Shown here one piece after another: positions 21,837 through 33,043 of a stretch of 64,000 nucleotides of DNA. This DNA is from Achatina immaculata (taxonomy: Eukaryota > Mollusca > Gastropoda > Stylommatophora > Achatinidae), in contig CM019700.1 in the NCBI GenBank assembly GCA_009760885.1, positions 3,194,993-3,258,992 of the forward strand. The letters run 5' to 3'. The translations under genes were made by a program, and so were the position numbers. The notes beneath the pieces are model-generated. The model was not told the origin of the DNA, made no database searches, and saw only the letters and a list, made by a program, of their open reading frames with translations. Positions within the stretch are counted from its first letter, which is position 1; every line of letters starts with the position of its first letter.

Positions 21837-22776
21837 TTATTTGTGTATAATCTGCTTCTTTCCATGGTGTATGCTCAGGTACAGATGATAATGAAAGTCA
21901 GGAATCAGCTTACGCATACGCTTGGCCTGATGAATGAAGCTGCTTCTTTTAAGCCGTCTTAATGCCAAGTTATTGAATCTCTCCTTCAGGGGATGGCTTA
22001 CAGAGCTAATGAATTTCTCTCCCATGGTCATGACCTTTGTGTTTCTACGTTCCTTTAGCGCTTGAACACCAACTATTTTCTGCATTTCTACTATTGGTGT
22101 GGACCTCATGGCACCTGTGATAATCCGTAGTGACTGATTTTGAACCTTGTCTAGATTATGCAGCGTAGTGTTTGATGCTGTGCACCAAGATGTTGAGCCA
22201 TATTCTAAATGTGGTAGAATACTTTGCTGATATACATTCTTGAGGATTCTTTCACTAGCTCCCCATGTGGTTCCACTCAATTTTCTTAATATGGCTAGTT
22301 TTCTTCTGGCTTTTGCTTCTGCACTGTTGATATGTTGCTTCCGAGTCAGTTTTGAGTCAAGAGTCACTCCTAAGTAAGTGGGTTGGTTGTCCATCCTTAA
22401 GGATATTTCATTTACAAAGATCTTACCTGCTTTCTGTTTAGATGAGAGAGTGAACAGAGTGGTACTTGATTTCTCTGTGTTGATACTTACACACCATTTG
22501 TTTGTCCATGATGTCAAAATGTCTGCTGCTCTTTGGAGTCTCTGTGTAGCAACTGTCGCATATTCATCTGTACACCACATGACCAGATCATCTGCATACA
22601 GTGCCGCTTTGATTCCATAGGGAAGTTCCTTGACCAGGTCATTAATGAATACAAGGAATAGTGTAGGTGAAAGGACTCCTCCTTGTGGTACACCGTGTCG
22701 CAGAAGTACTTTCTGGCTTTTGTGTCCATCCATTACTACTCTAGCTCTCCTATTGTGTAATTAGGACTTTATCCAG
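21837..22776 (-). pseudogene. LINE-E reverse transcriptase, 3' half
   Basis: From the ATG at 22733: GVPQGGVLSP (res 14-23), YADD (46-49), YLGVTLDSKL near 120, then LEYGSTSWC. A NRRARVVMDG segment upstream with one stop (TAA) reaches the truncation at 22776. Motif A, with the first catalytic Asp, is lost. An indel near 21858 shifts the frame before RNase H. Confidence 0.88.
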
Positions 22777-22908
22777 TTATGGACTGTGACGAATAGTCAC
22801 ATATTATGGACTGTGACGAATAGTCACATATTATGGACTGTGACGAAGAGTCACATATTATGGACTGTGACGAAGAGTCACATATTATGGACTGTGACGA
22901 AGAGCCAC
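22777..22908. repeat. 27-bp minisatellite, right part (~5 copies)
   Basis: Continuation of the array at 19078-19284. The first four units carry GAATAGTCAC or GAAGAGTCAC instead of GAAGAGCCAC, so the insertion separated two variant blocks. Confidence 0.93.
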
Positions 22909-23558
22909 CGTGAGCTACGACTTCGTTCTACTTCACGACATGTTCATGTCAACTCTAAGCCCCCCCCTCCCCCGAACAACACGTGAACATTCTTTGTTAT
23001 CAAACATCACGGACGTGGTGGTTTACCTGTAGAGTTCATCCTCCCAACTTCCTGTCCCGGGAAACAAGGAAAGCCGTGACTCTCATCACCATTATCATTC
23101 ATTTTTTTTCATAACTATCATCATTCCATGACAAAACAAGAAAGAGCATTGCACTCTGGCGTTTAGAAGAGGAAATGAGTAAAAAGACCAACAACAAAAA
23201 AAGTGAGAGAAGAAAGATCCGAAGTGACATAAGATTTGTGAGAGTCTGAATTGAATTCTTTGTACTGTGCTCTACAAAAGGTGATGGAGTGGGGTGGGGA
23301 GTTTTTGATGAATAATGCAGCAGAGAGTGTTGTGTGATCTTCTTCTTCTTCTTCTTCTCTCTCTCTCTCGCTCTCTCTCTCTCCCTGCCACCCCCAACCA
23401 AGATAACTGGGAATAGGTCAGAGAGACCCCAGTTTACGCGCGGCGATAATGTGAGCAGAGAGTCGTGAGATGAGTCAGCTAGTGACTCACTTAACCAGTT
23501 TCTTGTCAGGGATTTCAAACTCTGTCCAGGTGAACGGGTTCCAGGCTCTCAGGCTGTC
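22909..23558. other. Unique DNA with a (TTC)n(TC)n tract
   Basis: Pyrimidine tract at about 23339-23383. No gene recognised. Confidence 0.55.
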
Positions 23559-23680
23559 ATGTTCTAGAAACAGTTATCAGTATGTTCTAGAAACAGTTAT
23601 CAGTATGTTATAGAAACAGTTATCACTATGTTCTAGAAACAGTTATCAGTATATTCTAGAAACAGTTATCAGTATTTTCT
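23559..23680. repeat. 23-bp minisatellite, ~5 copies
   Basis: The unit contains TTCTAGAAACAGTTATCAGT with minor variants. Confidence 0.92.
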
Positions 23681-24331
23681 GTGTGGACTAGAGTTGCAGG
23701 AACAAATTATTTCATCTTCATCGACTTCAGTTTGCTCGTCGAATTCAGTGCAACTTTCCTACAACTCTAAGCTAACAAAAACGTACGATCCACTTAAAGG
23801 AGAATCTGTATCTTAAGTTTAAAATACGAGCTACACTAAATATAATGAAATACAAGCTACGCCGAAAGCATGAATTCACTTTCATAGTCTCTTGTGATGA
23901 TCTTCTTTTTCGCCTGGACTGTCCAAGTGATGATGATGACACCCAGAACCTTTGCCACAGCTGCCCTCAAGGGTATCATTAAAACAATCATGATAGAAAA
24001 ATAAATATGAATGAATCCCATTTTTTTTAAAAGTTCGATCACACTTAAGAGGGAACTCGGCTCTTGTCACTGACATCACGGCCAGGAACGAAAGTTTGAG
24101 CTCTTATTACATCCAGTACCATCTTAACACAAGACACACTGGACCATTCGGCCAGGGACCCCACGATTTTGTCGGTGTGATTCTTCTTTGTGTGGGGTTT
24201 AGGTAATGCTCTGTGTGGGTTTGGGCTCCCAGTGCACAGCTTTTCCAGGGGCTACAAGGCTGTTAACCTGCTACATCACGGTCCCATGATGATTTTCTCA
24301 CTATTCTATCAGGAACAGTCTAACGCTTCGC
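23681..24331. other. Unique DNA without recognisable gene
   Basis: Nothing recognised on either strand. Confidence 0.5.
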
Positions 24332-24480
24332 ACCTCACTTTCATCATCATCATCAGGTGCCGTGCCGACTGGCGTTGGCTATTATGCTTCTCCAGAGTAC
24401 CCGATCCTTCATGCAGGCCATTAGTTCAGTTGGTGATCTCCTCTCACACCATCCCGTCAGACTGTCCAGTACCTCACTTT
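24332..24480 (-). mobile_element. Very short LINE-C insertion with 10-bp TSD
   Basis: ACCTCACTTT is at 24332-24341 and 24471-24480, giving an insertion of 129 bp (24342-24470). It starts with the (GAT)n tail on the element strand, and its body matches the 3' end of the LINE-C copy at 53614-53743 almost base for base. Confidence 0.9.
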
Positions 24481-24603
24481 AAGCTAACATTTTAACTAAC
24501 CAAACAAACCTCGAGTTTACGCCCACATTTTAGCTAGCCAATCAGCTCGATGTTTACGCCTACATTTTAACTAGCCAATCACCTCGATGTTTACGCCTAC
24601 ATC
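24481..24603. repeat. ~45-bp repeat, 3 copies
   Basis: Units share TAGCCAATCA, CTCGATGTTTACGCCTACAT and TTTAACTA. Confidence 0.85.
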
Positions 24604-24619
24604 TCTTCTATGGATAACT

Positions 24620-24835
24620 AATGGACGCTGTCCGTCGTGACAATCAGCGACCCAGAGCTGATATGTCGGCGTCGGACTGGGGGACCATAACCGACCAAGA
24701 CCCTGTATCGCCTATCCCGTGGACTCCCAGTAGGAGGCGCATAGTCCCCCTGGTGGTGGAGTCTGCTAAAGAAGTATTTCACACTCCCAGTTTTTTAGCT
24801 ACAGAGACTGAACATAAAGCGGCCGTAACCGGCTC
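24620..24835 (+). mobile_element. SINE-like repeat J, copy 1
   Basis: It aligns in reverse orientation with 25540-25700: shared blocks are GGACGCTGTCC-like, AATCAGCGACCC/ATCCATAGCTGA-CAT, CAAGACCCTG and TGGTGGTGGAGTCTGCTAAAG. A (GAT)n/(GAC)n tract at 24910-24975 may be its tail. The 143-codon frame across it is not supported as a gene. Confidence 0.5.
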
Positions 24836-24909
24836 CCCAGTCCGACATGATGCTGTGTGTCAACATCTTCACAGCATTGGCCGCATAGAACACCATCTAG
24901 CAGGTCCAT

Positions 24910-24975
24910 GGATGATGATGATGATGATGATGACGACGACGACGACGACGATGATGATGATGATGATGATGATGA
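24910..24975. repeat. (ATG)n(ACG)n(ATG)n microsatellite
   Basis: Pure trinucleotide blocks with an ACG block between two ATG blocks. Confidence 0.92.
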
Positions 24976-25539
24976 GTAATCTTTTCCAGGAGGTCATAAA
25001 GTCAAAACGTTTCGAAATGCAAACTTTACGCTACCTGCAAACTAACACATGAAAGAAAATTATGAACTTCCTTGACCACCGGGCTGCTCAGATGAACTAA
25101 TATTTAGACCAAAAGGACTTCCAAACAACTTAGTTAAATTCCATTTCTAGCCTCACAGTTACGGTGACAGCAATGTCTGACAGATTATCTGATGCTGTCA
25201 ACCAGTTACGCTGTAGCTCTTCCACAACCTCGCGCCCATAGCTCGGAGTGTCATGATCCACTTTGCACCCTTCTCTGCGCTCACACCAGAACACCTGGTC
25301 CCGAGCCAGTCTGTCTACACTGAATGAGTTCCAGTTCAAGAAGCGAATTTAACTTCGAATGCCGTTCATAGTAGTCCTTGTCCGCATCTTCCTGCGCCTT
25401 GTCTTGTCTTGTGCTGTCTCCTTGTAAGCCGGTGTTCTTTGCAGCCGAAGCTGTGGAGGTGTTGAGGCACAACATCGTATCGTCGTAGAAGCGGGTTATG
25501 GCAGCTGTTTTTTTCGGTCCCGGAGTGCAGATAAAAAGC
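24976..25539. other. Unique DNA between two inverted SINE-like copies
   Basis: No gene recognised. Confidence 0.5.
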
Positions 25540-25700
25540 AGAGGGTGTGCAATGCTTCTTTACCAGACTCCACCACCATGAAGATTATGGCGATCTCCGC
25601 TAGGCCTGTTACTGGGGGTACCAACGGAGAGGTGGGCAGGGTCTTGATCAGCTATGGTTAGCTAACCCTGACGCTAGCATGTCAGCTATGGATCGCTGAT
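25540..25700 (-). mobile_element. SINE-like repeat J, copy 2 (inverted)
   Basis: Contains CTTCTTTACCAGACTCCACC, CAGGGTCTTG and ATGGATCGCTGATTG, matching copy 1 read on the opposite strand with moderate divergence. Confidence 0.5.
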
Positions 25701-26185
25701 TGCCTCATCGGACAGTGTCTTCACACCCCCACCCCCCCCCACCCCCACCCTACCTCCATTAATAATTAACTTGACAAATTAATGTTGGTGTAGTGACATT
25801 CACTGAAAGATTCGTGCCCCCGGCGCATTGTTTTCATACAGACGTTACGTCTCAATATTACAGTGACGCACTCACTGTAAGTTGAAAACCGCTGATGTAG
25901 ATCACCTTAACCTCTAAAAACTTCACACTCCAGGCCAGAAACTGACAGAACTAGAGCCTGGGTGAGGCATCGTGTTTACGTCATACAGAGTTTATAGTGT
26001 GTATGTGTGGCTGGCCTTTTAGTCAGGTTAAAAAACAAGAACAGTGTAGACAAACATGTTGTTTCCATATGTTACTGTGTGACAAATCTTGTCATCTGCT
26101 TCTTCTTACCAGTACATAAAGAAAGTATACCCCAGTATGTAAGAAAGTATACTCCATATATAAGAAAGTATATCAGTTAACCTAA
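25701..26185. other. Unique DNA with a C-rich run
   Basis: Poly-C/ACCCCC tract near 25726-25750. No gene recognised. Confidence 0.5.
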
Positions 26186-27007
26186 AATTAAGCACTTCAT
26201 AGATCAAGACACAAGGAAGACATACCACATATCACATATACAAACACATTTAGACTATTGCTCAACAATCTGAGATGGTTGCTCAGTGTCAAATACAAGG
26301 AGGCTTTGCTCACTCCAAAAGCAAGCAGTAAAACTTATTAGTGACAAAGATCAAGCACAAACAACTAAACAGCACAAACGTATCAAAATACTGCCTCTTA
26401 AGAACAGGTTCCTCTTCAACAAAGCCAAGTTGGTACATCAAATTCTTTCACGGTATGCTCCGCCTTATCTATGGAACCTGTTTAAATTTAGCTCAAAGTG
26501 TAGCCAACGCTTAAAACCTACACTTGATCTTTACAAGAAAAGCTTTACTTATTCTGCTGCTCATCTTTGGAATACCCTCCCATCCTGTATAAAAATTATA
26601 TATATATATATATACTCCTTCCTACAACTCCATATTTTTCCAGTATCTATTTGATGTCGACTACATGCCTCCATGAATCATAAAGCATAAAAGATGTTTT
26701 AGACTGCTCTTACAGACACCGAATTCAGTTAATTGTTTATTCTGAATAGTATCGAAATTTTTGTTTGGTAGATAGTCACTTATATATGTATGTAGTTAGT
26801 TTATGTGCTGAGTGCATGGATTAGAGGGAAACTTAAATGTTATATCTCATTTCCAATGTTAGTTATGTTGGTTATATCAGCAGCATATTTGTAGAGTGTC
26901 TGGAACAGAGTGAAAGTTGTATGATAGAGGGTAGAGTGTCAGACGGGCCTACGCCACCAATTCTTAACCCTTTTGAAATAAAGATCAATCAATCAATCAA
27001 TCAATCG
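26186..27007 (+). mobile_element. LINE-I, CR1/L2-like, 3' end with (ATCA)n tail
   Basis: The coding part is at 26186-26654. The 3' UTR ends in a polyadenylation-like AATAAAGATC followed by (AATC)n at 26984-27007. A related 3' end (GACGGGTCTGC, TTTTGAAAATAAAGAT) recurs near 56905-56960. Confidence 0.75.
26237..26654 (+). pseudogene. LINE-I RT C-terminus
   Basis: The frame reads THLDYCSTI, a stop in place of Trp, then LCSLQKQAVKLIS, ILPLKNRFLFNKAKL, RYAPPYLWNLF and SFTYSAAHLWNTLPS. This order (HLDYC, LQK-AV, LP-R, P-YL, WN-LP) is the conserved tail of CR1/L2/Rex-type reverse transcriptases, distinct from the RTE-like families here. The last codons run into a (TA)n tract. Confidence 0.8.
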
Positions 27008-27144
27008 CCAGTTTGCTTGTAAATGTTGGGCCGTCGTCTTATATTCTGGCCAGGACTGTGAGAATATCATCAAACAATTATTATCGCTTTCTGTCGTCAC
27101 TATTATCATCACTTACGAAGAAGAGCAACCACTACAGTCCAGTA

Positions 27145-27270
27145 ACATTTGTTGTGATATTTGTTGTAACATTTGTTGTGATATTTGTTGTAACATTTGT
27201 TGTGATATTTGTTGTAACATTTGTTGTGATATTTGTTGTAACATTTGATGTAAACTTTTGTTGTAACATT
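27145..27270. repeat. 24-bp minisatellite, ~5 copies
   Basis: The unit contains GTTGTGATATTTGTTGTAAC. Confidence 0.92.
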
Positions 27271-27354
27271 TGGGACACTTCTGTCCCACACAAGTTGAGC
27301 GAGATAGCGGTCAGTGTGGACAAATAGCTGACTGCTTCCTTCGAGGGTGACGCA

Positions 27355-27600
27355 CCACAACTGGCCAAGACCCTATTGTACATCCCTGTAGCGCTTCCAG
27401 GTGGCAGACAGTAGCTTGGCCGATTGAACAGGGATCGTCGCATGGGAACGTGAGCCTGGACATTTTTTAAAAAAAACATACCCTGCAGAAGTCTGATGTG
27501 TCGGGCCGCAAGTCGCAGACAACGCAACCAACGACTTTCTGAAGCCAAAAGAAGAAAGAAGAATAAGAAAAAGGAAGAAGAAGAAGAAAGAAGAAAGCCT
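27355..27600 (+). mobile_element. SINE-like repeat, copy 2 (GAA-rich tail)
   Basis: Shares ordered blocks with 15365-15640: CCAAGACCCTATTG, GGCAGACAG, GATGTGTCGGGCCGCAAGTC and CGCAACCAACG, ending in a GAAGAA-rich tail. Confidence 0.5.
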
Positions 27601-28059
27601 ATTGCCTGGCACAGATTTCCATCTATATATTCCTTTTCGTGGGACAAGTTTTTGAGTCCTAAGTCTCTGCAGAAAGTGCAGATTTGTAGGGTCTGTTCTG
27701 GAGCCCAGGCGCCATTTTGGCACCTGCAGTCAATGTCTGTGGGCTTGTTGCCTGTAGTGTCCTGTGTAGTGCCTAGAAATTATGGGTTGTCCTGTCCCGC
27801 TTCGCTTTACAATGAGATCTCCTTTCTGTCTTTTTTTTTTCTATTAGTGACTGAGTTATTATGACAGATAGGGGGCAAGACAAACAGGCAGAAAGAACGA
27901 AACAATGAATTTTATTTTCACGGGAAGAAGAATTCGGCACACAGGTTGCTCAGACATTCACAGGTTCGTCAGACATTCATAGGTTCGTCAGACATTCATA
28001 GGTTCGTTAGACATTCTGCAATACATCTCTCTAGGCTAACACATCTATCTGTTCAATAT
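27601..28059. other. Unique DNA with a small 20-bp repeat
   Basis: Bases ~27953-28015 hold about 3 copies of a unit with ACATTCATAGGTTCGTCAG. No gene recognised. Confidence 0.5.
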
Positions 28060-28205
28060 ATCACATTAGTTAATCAATCAATCAGTCAAGTGCCGTGCCG
28101 CGTGACGTAGGCGATCATTTCTCTACACAGTTCCCTGTCTTTTGAATTGATTATGTAATCTCCGCCGGTGACTTTCTTCCTAACCACACTGACAGCCCAT
28201 CCAGT

Positions 28206-28250
<45 letters not shown>

Positions 28251-28494
28251 TCCCCTGTCTCTTATTCCGCCAATGTTTTCAGTTGCCACAATGTGTTCGA
28301 ATTTTCCTCTTCTCAGAAAATGTCCTACAAATCTCGCTTGTCTGCCTCTGGTCTTTGCTATAATTTGCTTTTTAACTGCAGCCTCTCTTAAGACTTCCTC
28401 GTTGGTTTTCTTGGCTGTCCATGGTACCTTCAACATCCTTCTTATAAACTACATCTCCACGGCCTCAATTTCTCACTGCGAAGAAATCACATTA
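28060..28494 (-). mobile_element. LINE-C2 insertion with probable 9-bp TSD
   Basis: ATCACATTA at 28060-28068 and 28486-28494 bounds the insertion at 28069-28485. The tail is (ATTG)n-like on the element strand, and the 3' end reads CGCGGCACGGCACTTGACTG, close to but distinct from LINE-C. Confidence 0.82.
28086..28485 (-). pseudogene. LINE-C2 RT C-terminus with (AG)n expansion at its GRQRE motif
   Basis: The frame reads EAVEM, stop (TAG for Trp), FIRRMLKVPWTAKKTNEEVL, RFVGHFLRRGKFEHIV, then RDRGRQRE followed by six or seven extra Arg-Glu pairs encoded by a (TC)n tract (+ strand 28211-28246), then VTGWAV and the C-terminus YVTRHGT. Relatives have a single Gly-Arg-Pro-Arg-Glu followed by a hydrophobic stretch, so the dinucleotide run is an in-place expansion. 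Confidence 0.82.
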
Positions 28495-28499
28495 ATAAG

Positions 28500-31400
28500 T
28501 CAGACAGACAAGTAGGTAGGTTTAAGTAAGTATGTAAGATAGATAGGTAGTAGCTAGGTGGATGAACAGATAGGTAGTAGCTAGGTGGATGAACAGATAG
28601 GTAGTAGCTAGGTGGATGGACAGATAGGTAGTAGCTAGGTGGATGGATAGGTAGTAGCTAGGTGGATAGATAGGTAGTAGCTAGGTGGATGGATAGGTAG
28701 TAGCTAGGTGGATGGATAGGTAGTAGCTAGGTGGATGAACAGATAGGTAGTAGCTAGGTGGATAGATAGGTAGTAGCTAGGTGGATGGATAGGTAGTAGC
28801 TAGGTGGATGGATAGGTAGTAGCTAGGTGGATGAACAGATAGGTAGTAGCTAGGTGGATGGATAGGTAGCAGCTAGGTGGATGAACAGATAGGTAGTAGC
28901 TAGGTGGATGAACAGATAGGTAGTAGCTAGGTGGATGAACAGATAGGTAGTAGCTAGGTGGATGGATAGGTAGTAGCTAGGTGGATAGATAGATAGGTAG
29001 TAGCTAGGTGGATGGATAGGTAGTAGCTAGGTGGATGGATAGGTAGTAGCTAGGTGGATGAACAGATAGGTAGTAGCTAGGTGGATGGATAGGTAGTAGC
29101 TAGGTGGATGAACAGATAGGTAGTAGCTAGGTGGATGGATAGGTAGTAGCTAGGTGGATGAACAGATAGGTAGTAGCTAGGTGGATGAACAGATAGGTAG
29201 TAGCTAGGTGGATGAACAGATAGGTAGTAGCTAGGTGGATAGATAGGTAGTAGCTAGGTGGATAGATAGGTAGTAGCTAGGTGGATGAACAGATAGGTAG
29301 TAGCTAGGTGGATGAACAGATAGGTAGTAGCTAGGTGGATAGATAGTTAGGTAGTAGCTAGGTGGATGGATAGGTAGTAGCTAGGTGGATAGATAGTTAG
29401 GTAGTAGCTAGGTGGATGGATAGGTAGTAGCTAGGTGGATGAACAGATAGGTAGTAGCTAGGTGGATGAACAGATAGGTAGTAGCTAGGGGATGAACAGA
29501 TAGGTAGTAGCTAGGTGGATGGATAGGTAGTAGCTAGGTGGATAGATAGTTAGGAAGTAGCTAGGTGGATGGATAGTTAGGTAGTAGCTAGGTGGATGGA
29601 TAGGTAGTAGCTAGGTGGATGAACAGATAGGTAGTAGCTAGGTGGATGAACAGATAGGTAGTAGCTAGGTGGATAGATAGTTAGGTAGTAGCTAGGTGGA
29701 TGGATAGGTAGTAGCTAGGTGGATAGATAGTTAGGTAGTAGCTAGGTGGATGGATAGGTAGTAGCTAGGTGGATGGATAGGTAGTAGCTAGGTGGATGGA
29801 TAGGTAGTAGCTAGGTGGATGGATAGGTAGTAGCTAGGTGGATGGATAGGTAGTAGCTAGGTGGATGAACAGATAGGTAGTAGCTAGGTGGATGAACAGA
29901 TAGGTAGTAGCTAGGTGGATAGATAGTTAGGTAGTAGCTAGGTGGATGGATAGGTAGTAGCTAGGTGGATGGATAGGTAGTAGCTAGGTGGATAGATAGT
30001 TAGGTAGTAGCTAGGTGGATGAACAGATAGGTAGTAGCTAGGTGGATGGATAGGTAGTAGCTAGGTGGATAGATAGTTAGGTAGTAGCTAGGTGGATGGA
30101 TAGTTATGTAGTAGCTAGGTGGATGAACAGATAGGTAGTAGCTAGGTGGATGAACAGATAGGTAGTAGCTAGGTGGATGAACAGATAGGTAGTAGCTAGG
30201 TGGATGGACAGATAGGTAGTATCTAGGTGGATGGACAGATAGGTAGTAGCTAGGTGGATAGATAGGTAGTAGCTAGGTGGATGAACAGATAGGTAGTAGC
30301 TAGGTGGATGAACAGATAGGTAGTAGCTAGATGGATGAACAGATAGGTAGTAGCTAGGTGGATAGATAGGTAGTAGCTAGGTGGATGAACAGATAGGTAG
30401 TAGCTAGGTGGATGGATAGTTAGGTAGTAGCTAGGTGGATGGATAGATAGGTAGTAGCTAGGTGGATGGACATTTAGGTAGTAGCTAGGTGGATAGATAG
30501 ATAGGTAGTAGCTAGGTGGATGGATAGATAGGTAGTAGCTAGGTGGATGGACAGTTAGGTAGTAGCTAGGTGGATGGATAGATAGGTAGTAGCTAGGTGG
30601 ATGGACAGATAGGTAGTAGCTAGGTGGATGGATAGTTAGGTAGTAGCTAGGTGGATGGATAGATAGGTAGTAGCTAGGTGGATGAACAGATAGGTAGTAG
30701 TTAGGTGGATGGACAGATAGGTAGTAGCTAGGTGGATGAACAGATAGGTAGTAGCTAGGTGGATGGATAGTTAGGTAGTAGCTAGGTGGATGGATAGATA
30801 GGTAGTAGCTAGGTGGATGGACAGATAGGTAGTAGCTAGGTGGATGGATAGTTAGGTAGTAGCTTGGTGGATGGATAGATAGGTAGTAGCTAGGTGGATG
30901 GATAGTTAGGTAGTAGCTAGGTGGATAGATAGGTAGTAGCTAGGTGGATGAACAGATAGGTAGTAGCTAGGTGGATGAACAGATAGGTAGTAGCTAGATG
31001 GATGAACAGATAGGTAGTAGCTAGGTGGATAGATAGGTAGTAGCTAGGTGGATGAACAGATAGGTAGTAGCTAGGTGGATGGATAGTTAGTAGTAGCTAG
31101 GTGGATGGATAGATAGGTAGTAGCTAGGTGGATGGACATTTAGGTAGTAGCTAGGTGGATAGATAGATAGGTAGTAGCTAGGTGGATGGATAGATAGTAG
31201 CTAGGTGGATGGACAGTTAGGTAGTAGCTAGGTGGATGGATAGATAGGTAGTACTAGGTGGATGGACAGATAGGTAGTAGCTAGGTGGATGGATAGTTAG
31301 GTAGTACTAGGTGGATGGATAGATAGGTAGTAGCTAGGTGGATGAACAGATAGGTAGTAGTTAGGTGGATGGACAGATAGGTAGTAGCTAGGTGGATGAA

Positions 31401-32735
31401 CAGATAGGTAGTAGCTAGGTGGATGGATAGTTAGGTAGTAGCTAGGTGGATGGATAGATAGGTAGTAGCTAGGTGGATGGACAGATAGGTAGTAGCTAGG
31501 TGGATGGATAGTTAGGTAGTAGCTTGGTGGATGGATAGATAGGTAGTAGCTAGGTGGATGGATAGTTAGGTAGTAGCTAGGTGGATGGATAGTTAGGTAG
31601 TAGCTAGATGGATGGATAGATAGGTAGTAGTTAGGCTGATGGATAGTTAGGTAGTAGTTAGGCTGATGGATAGTTAGGTAGTAGTTAGCCTGATGGATAG
31701 ATAGGTAGTAGCTAGGTGGATGGATAGTTAGGTAGTAGCTAGGTGGATGGATAGATAGGTAGTAGCTAGGTGGATGGATAGTTAGGTAGTAGCTAGGTGG
31801 ATGGATAGATAGGTAGTAGCTAGGTGGATGGACAGATAGGTAGTAGCTAGGTGGATGGATAGATAGGTAGTAGCTAGGTGGATGGATAGTTAGGTAGTAG
31901 CTAGGTGGATGGACAGATAGGTAGTAGCTAGGTGGATGGACAGATAGGTAGTAGCTAGGTGGATGGATAGTTAGGTAGTAGCTAGGTGGATGGACAGATA
32001 GGTAGTAGCTAGGTGGATGGATAGTTAGGTAGTAGCTAGGTGGATGGATAGTTAGGTAGTAGCTAGGTGGATGGATAGTTAGGTAGTAGCTAGGTGGATG
32101 GATAGTTAGGTAGTAGCTAGGTGGATGAATAGTTAGGTAGTAGCTAGGTGGATGGATAGTTAGGTAGTAGCTAGGTGGATGAACAGATAGGTAGTAGCTA
32201 GGTGGATAGATAGTTAGATAGTAGCTAGGTGGATGGATAGTTAGATAGTAGCTAGGTGGATGGATAGTTAGATAGTAGCTAGGTGGATGGATAGAGAGGT
32301 AGTAGCTAGGTGGATGGATAGAGAGGTAGTAGCTAGGTGGATGGATAGTTAGATAGTAGCTAGGTGGATGGATAGTTAGATAGTAGCTAGGTGGATGGAT
32401 AGTTAGATAGTAGCTAGGTGGATGGATAGTTAGATAGTAGCTAGGTGGATGGATAGAGAGGTAGTAGCTAGGTGGATGGACAGATAGGTAGTAGCTAGGT
32501 GGATGGATAGAGAGGTAGTAGCTAGGTGGATGGACAGATAGGTAGTAGCTAGGTTGATGGATAGTTAGATAGTAGCTAGGTGGATGGATAGAGAGGTAGT
32601 ATCTAGGTGGATGGATAGATAGTAGCTAGGTGGATGGATAGAGAGGTAGTATCTAGGTGGATGGATAGATAGGTAGTAGCTAGGTTGATGGACAGAAAAG
32701 TAATAGCTAGGTTGATGAATAGATAAGATAAGATA
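28500..32735. repeat. 4.2-kb satellite-like array, 23-27-bp units
   Basis: Roughly 165 units share the core GGTAGTAGCTAGGTGGAT, joined by short linkers (GGATA, GAACAGATA, AGATAGTTA, GGACAGATA). The linker variants form blocks. The stretch ~30.23-30.89 kb is repeated at ~30.90-31.56 kb: rare markers CTAGATGG (30328/30995), GACATTTAGG (30468/31135) and GCTTGGTGG (30862/31522) recur 660-667 bp apart. Stops in every frame explain the lack of ORFs here. Confidence 0.97.
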
Positions 32736-33043
32736 TATAACCTCGCTCTCTCTTATTTAGGAATTCGTGCAACTTGTCCCGATATATTTTCTGGGTCACA
32801 GATATTGACCTCATTTTCTTCTTGCACACGACCAGGCAGCCAACATCTAGTCACGTGCTACTAGTTTTTACTGACTTAACTCTGCGCTGCCTGCCCCCCC
32901 CCCCCCCAAACCTCTACGGTGTGTGTGCCTGCCTGTATACATCCTGTCTATCTGTAATTACACTCCAGTTCTAATGACAAATCTGTGACAGGAAACTGAA
33001 ATATCATGTCTTCAAAGGCCACAATCTTATACGTTGATGATTC

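Larger units (their letters stand above)
19271..22790 (-). mobile_element. LINE-E insertion within the 27-bp array, 14-bp TSD, host of LINE-B
   Basis: TTATGGACTGTGAC, part of the minisatellite unit, is at 19271-19284 and 22777-22790. The insertion is 19285-22776, with a (GAA)n tail at 19285-19318 on the element strand. Excluding the nested LINE-B, LINE-E is ~1.87 kb: the RT from just upstream of the QGG motif, RNase H, and a C-terminal Cys-rich segment. The RNase H domain and YADD box place it with the I/Ingi/jockey-like LINEs rather than with the RTE-like families. Confidence 0.9.
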
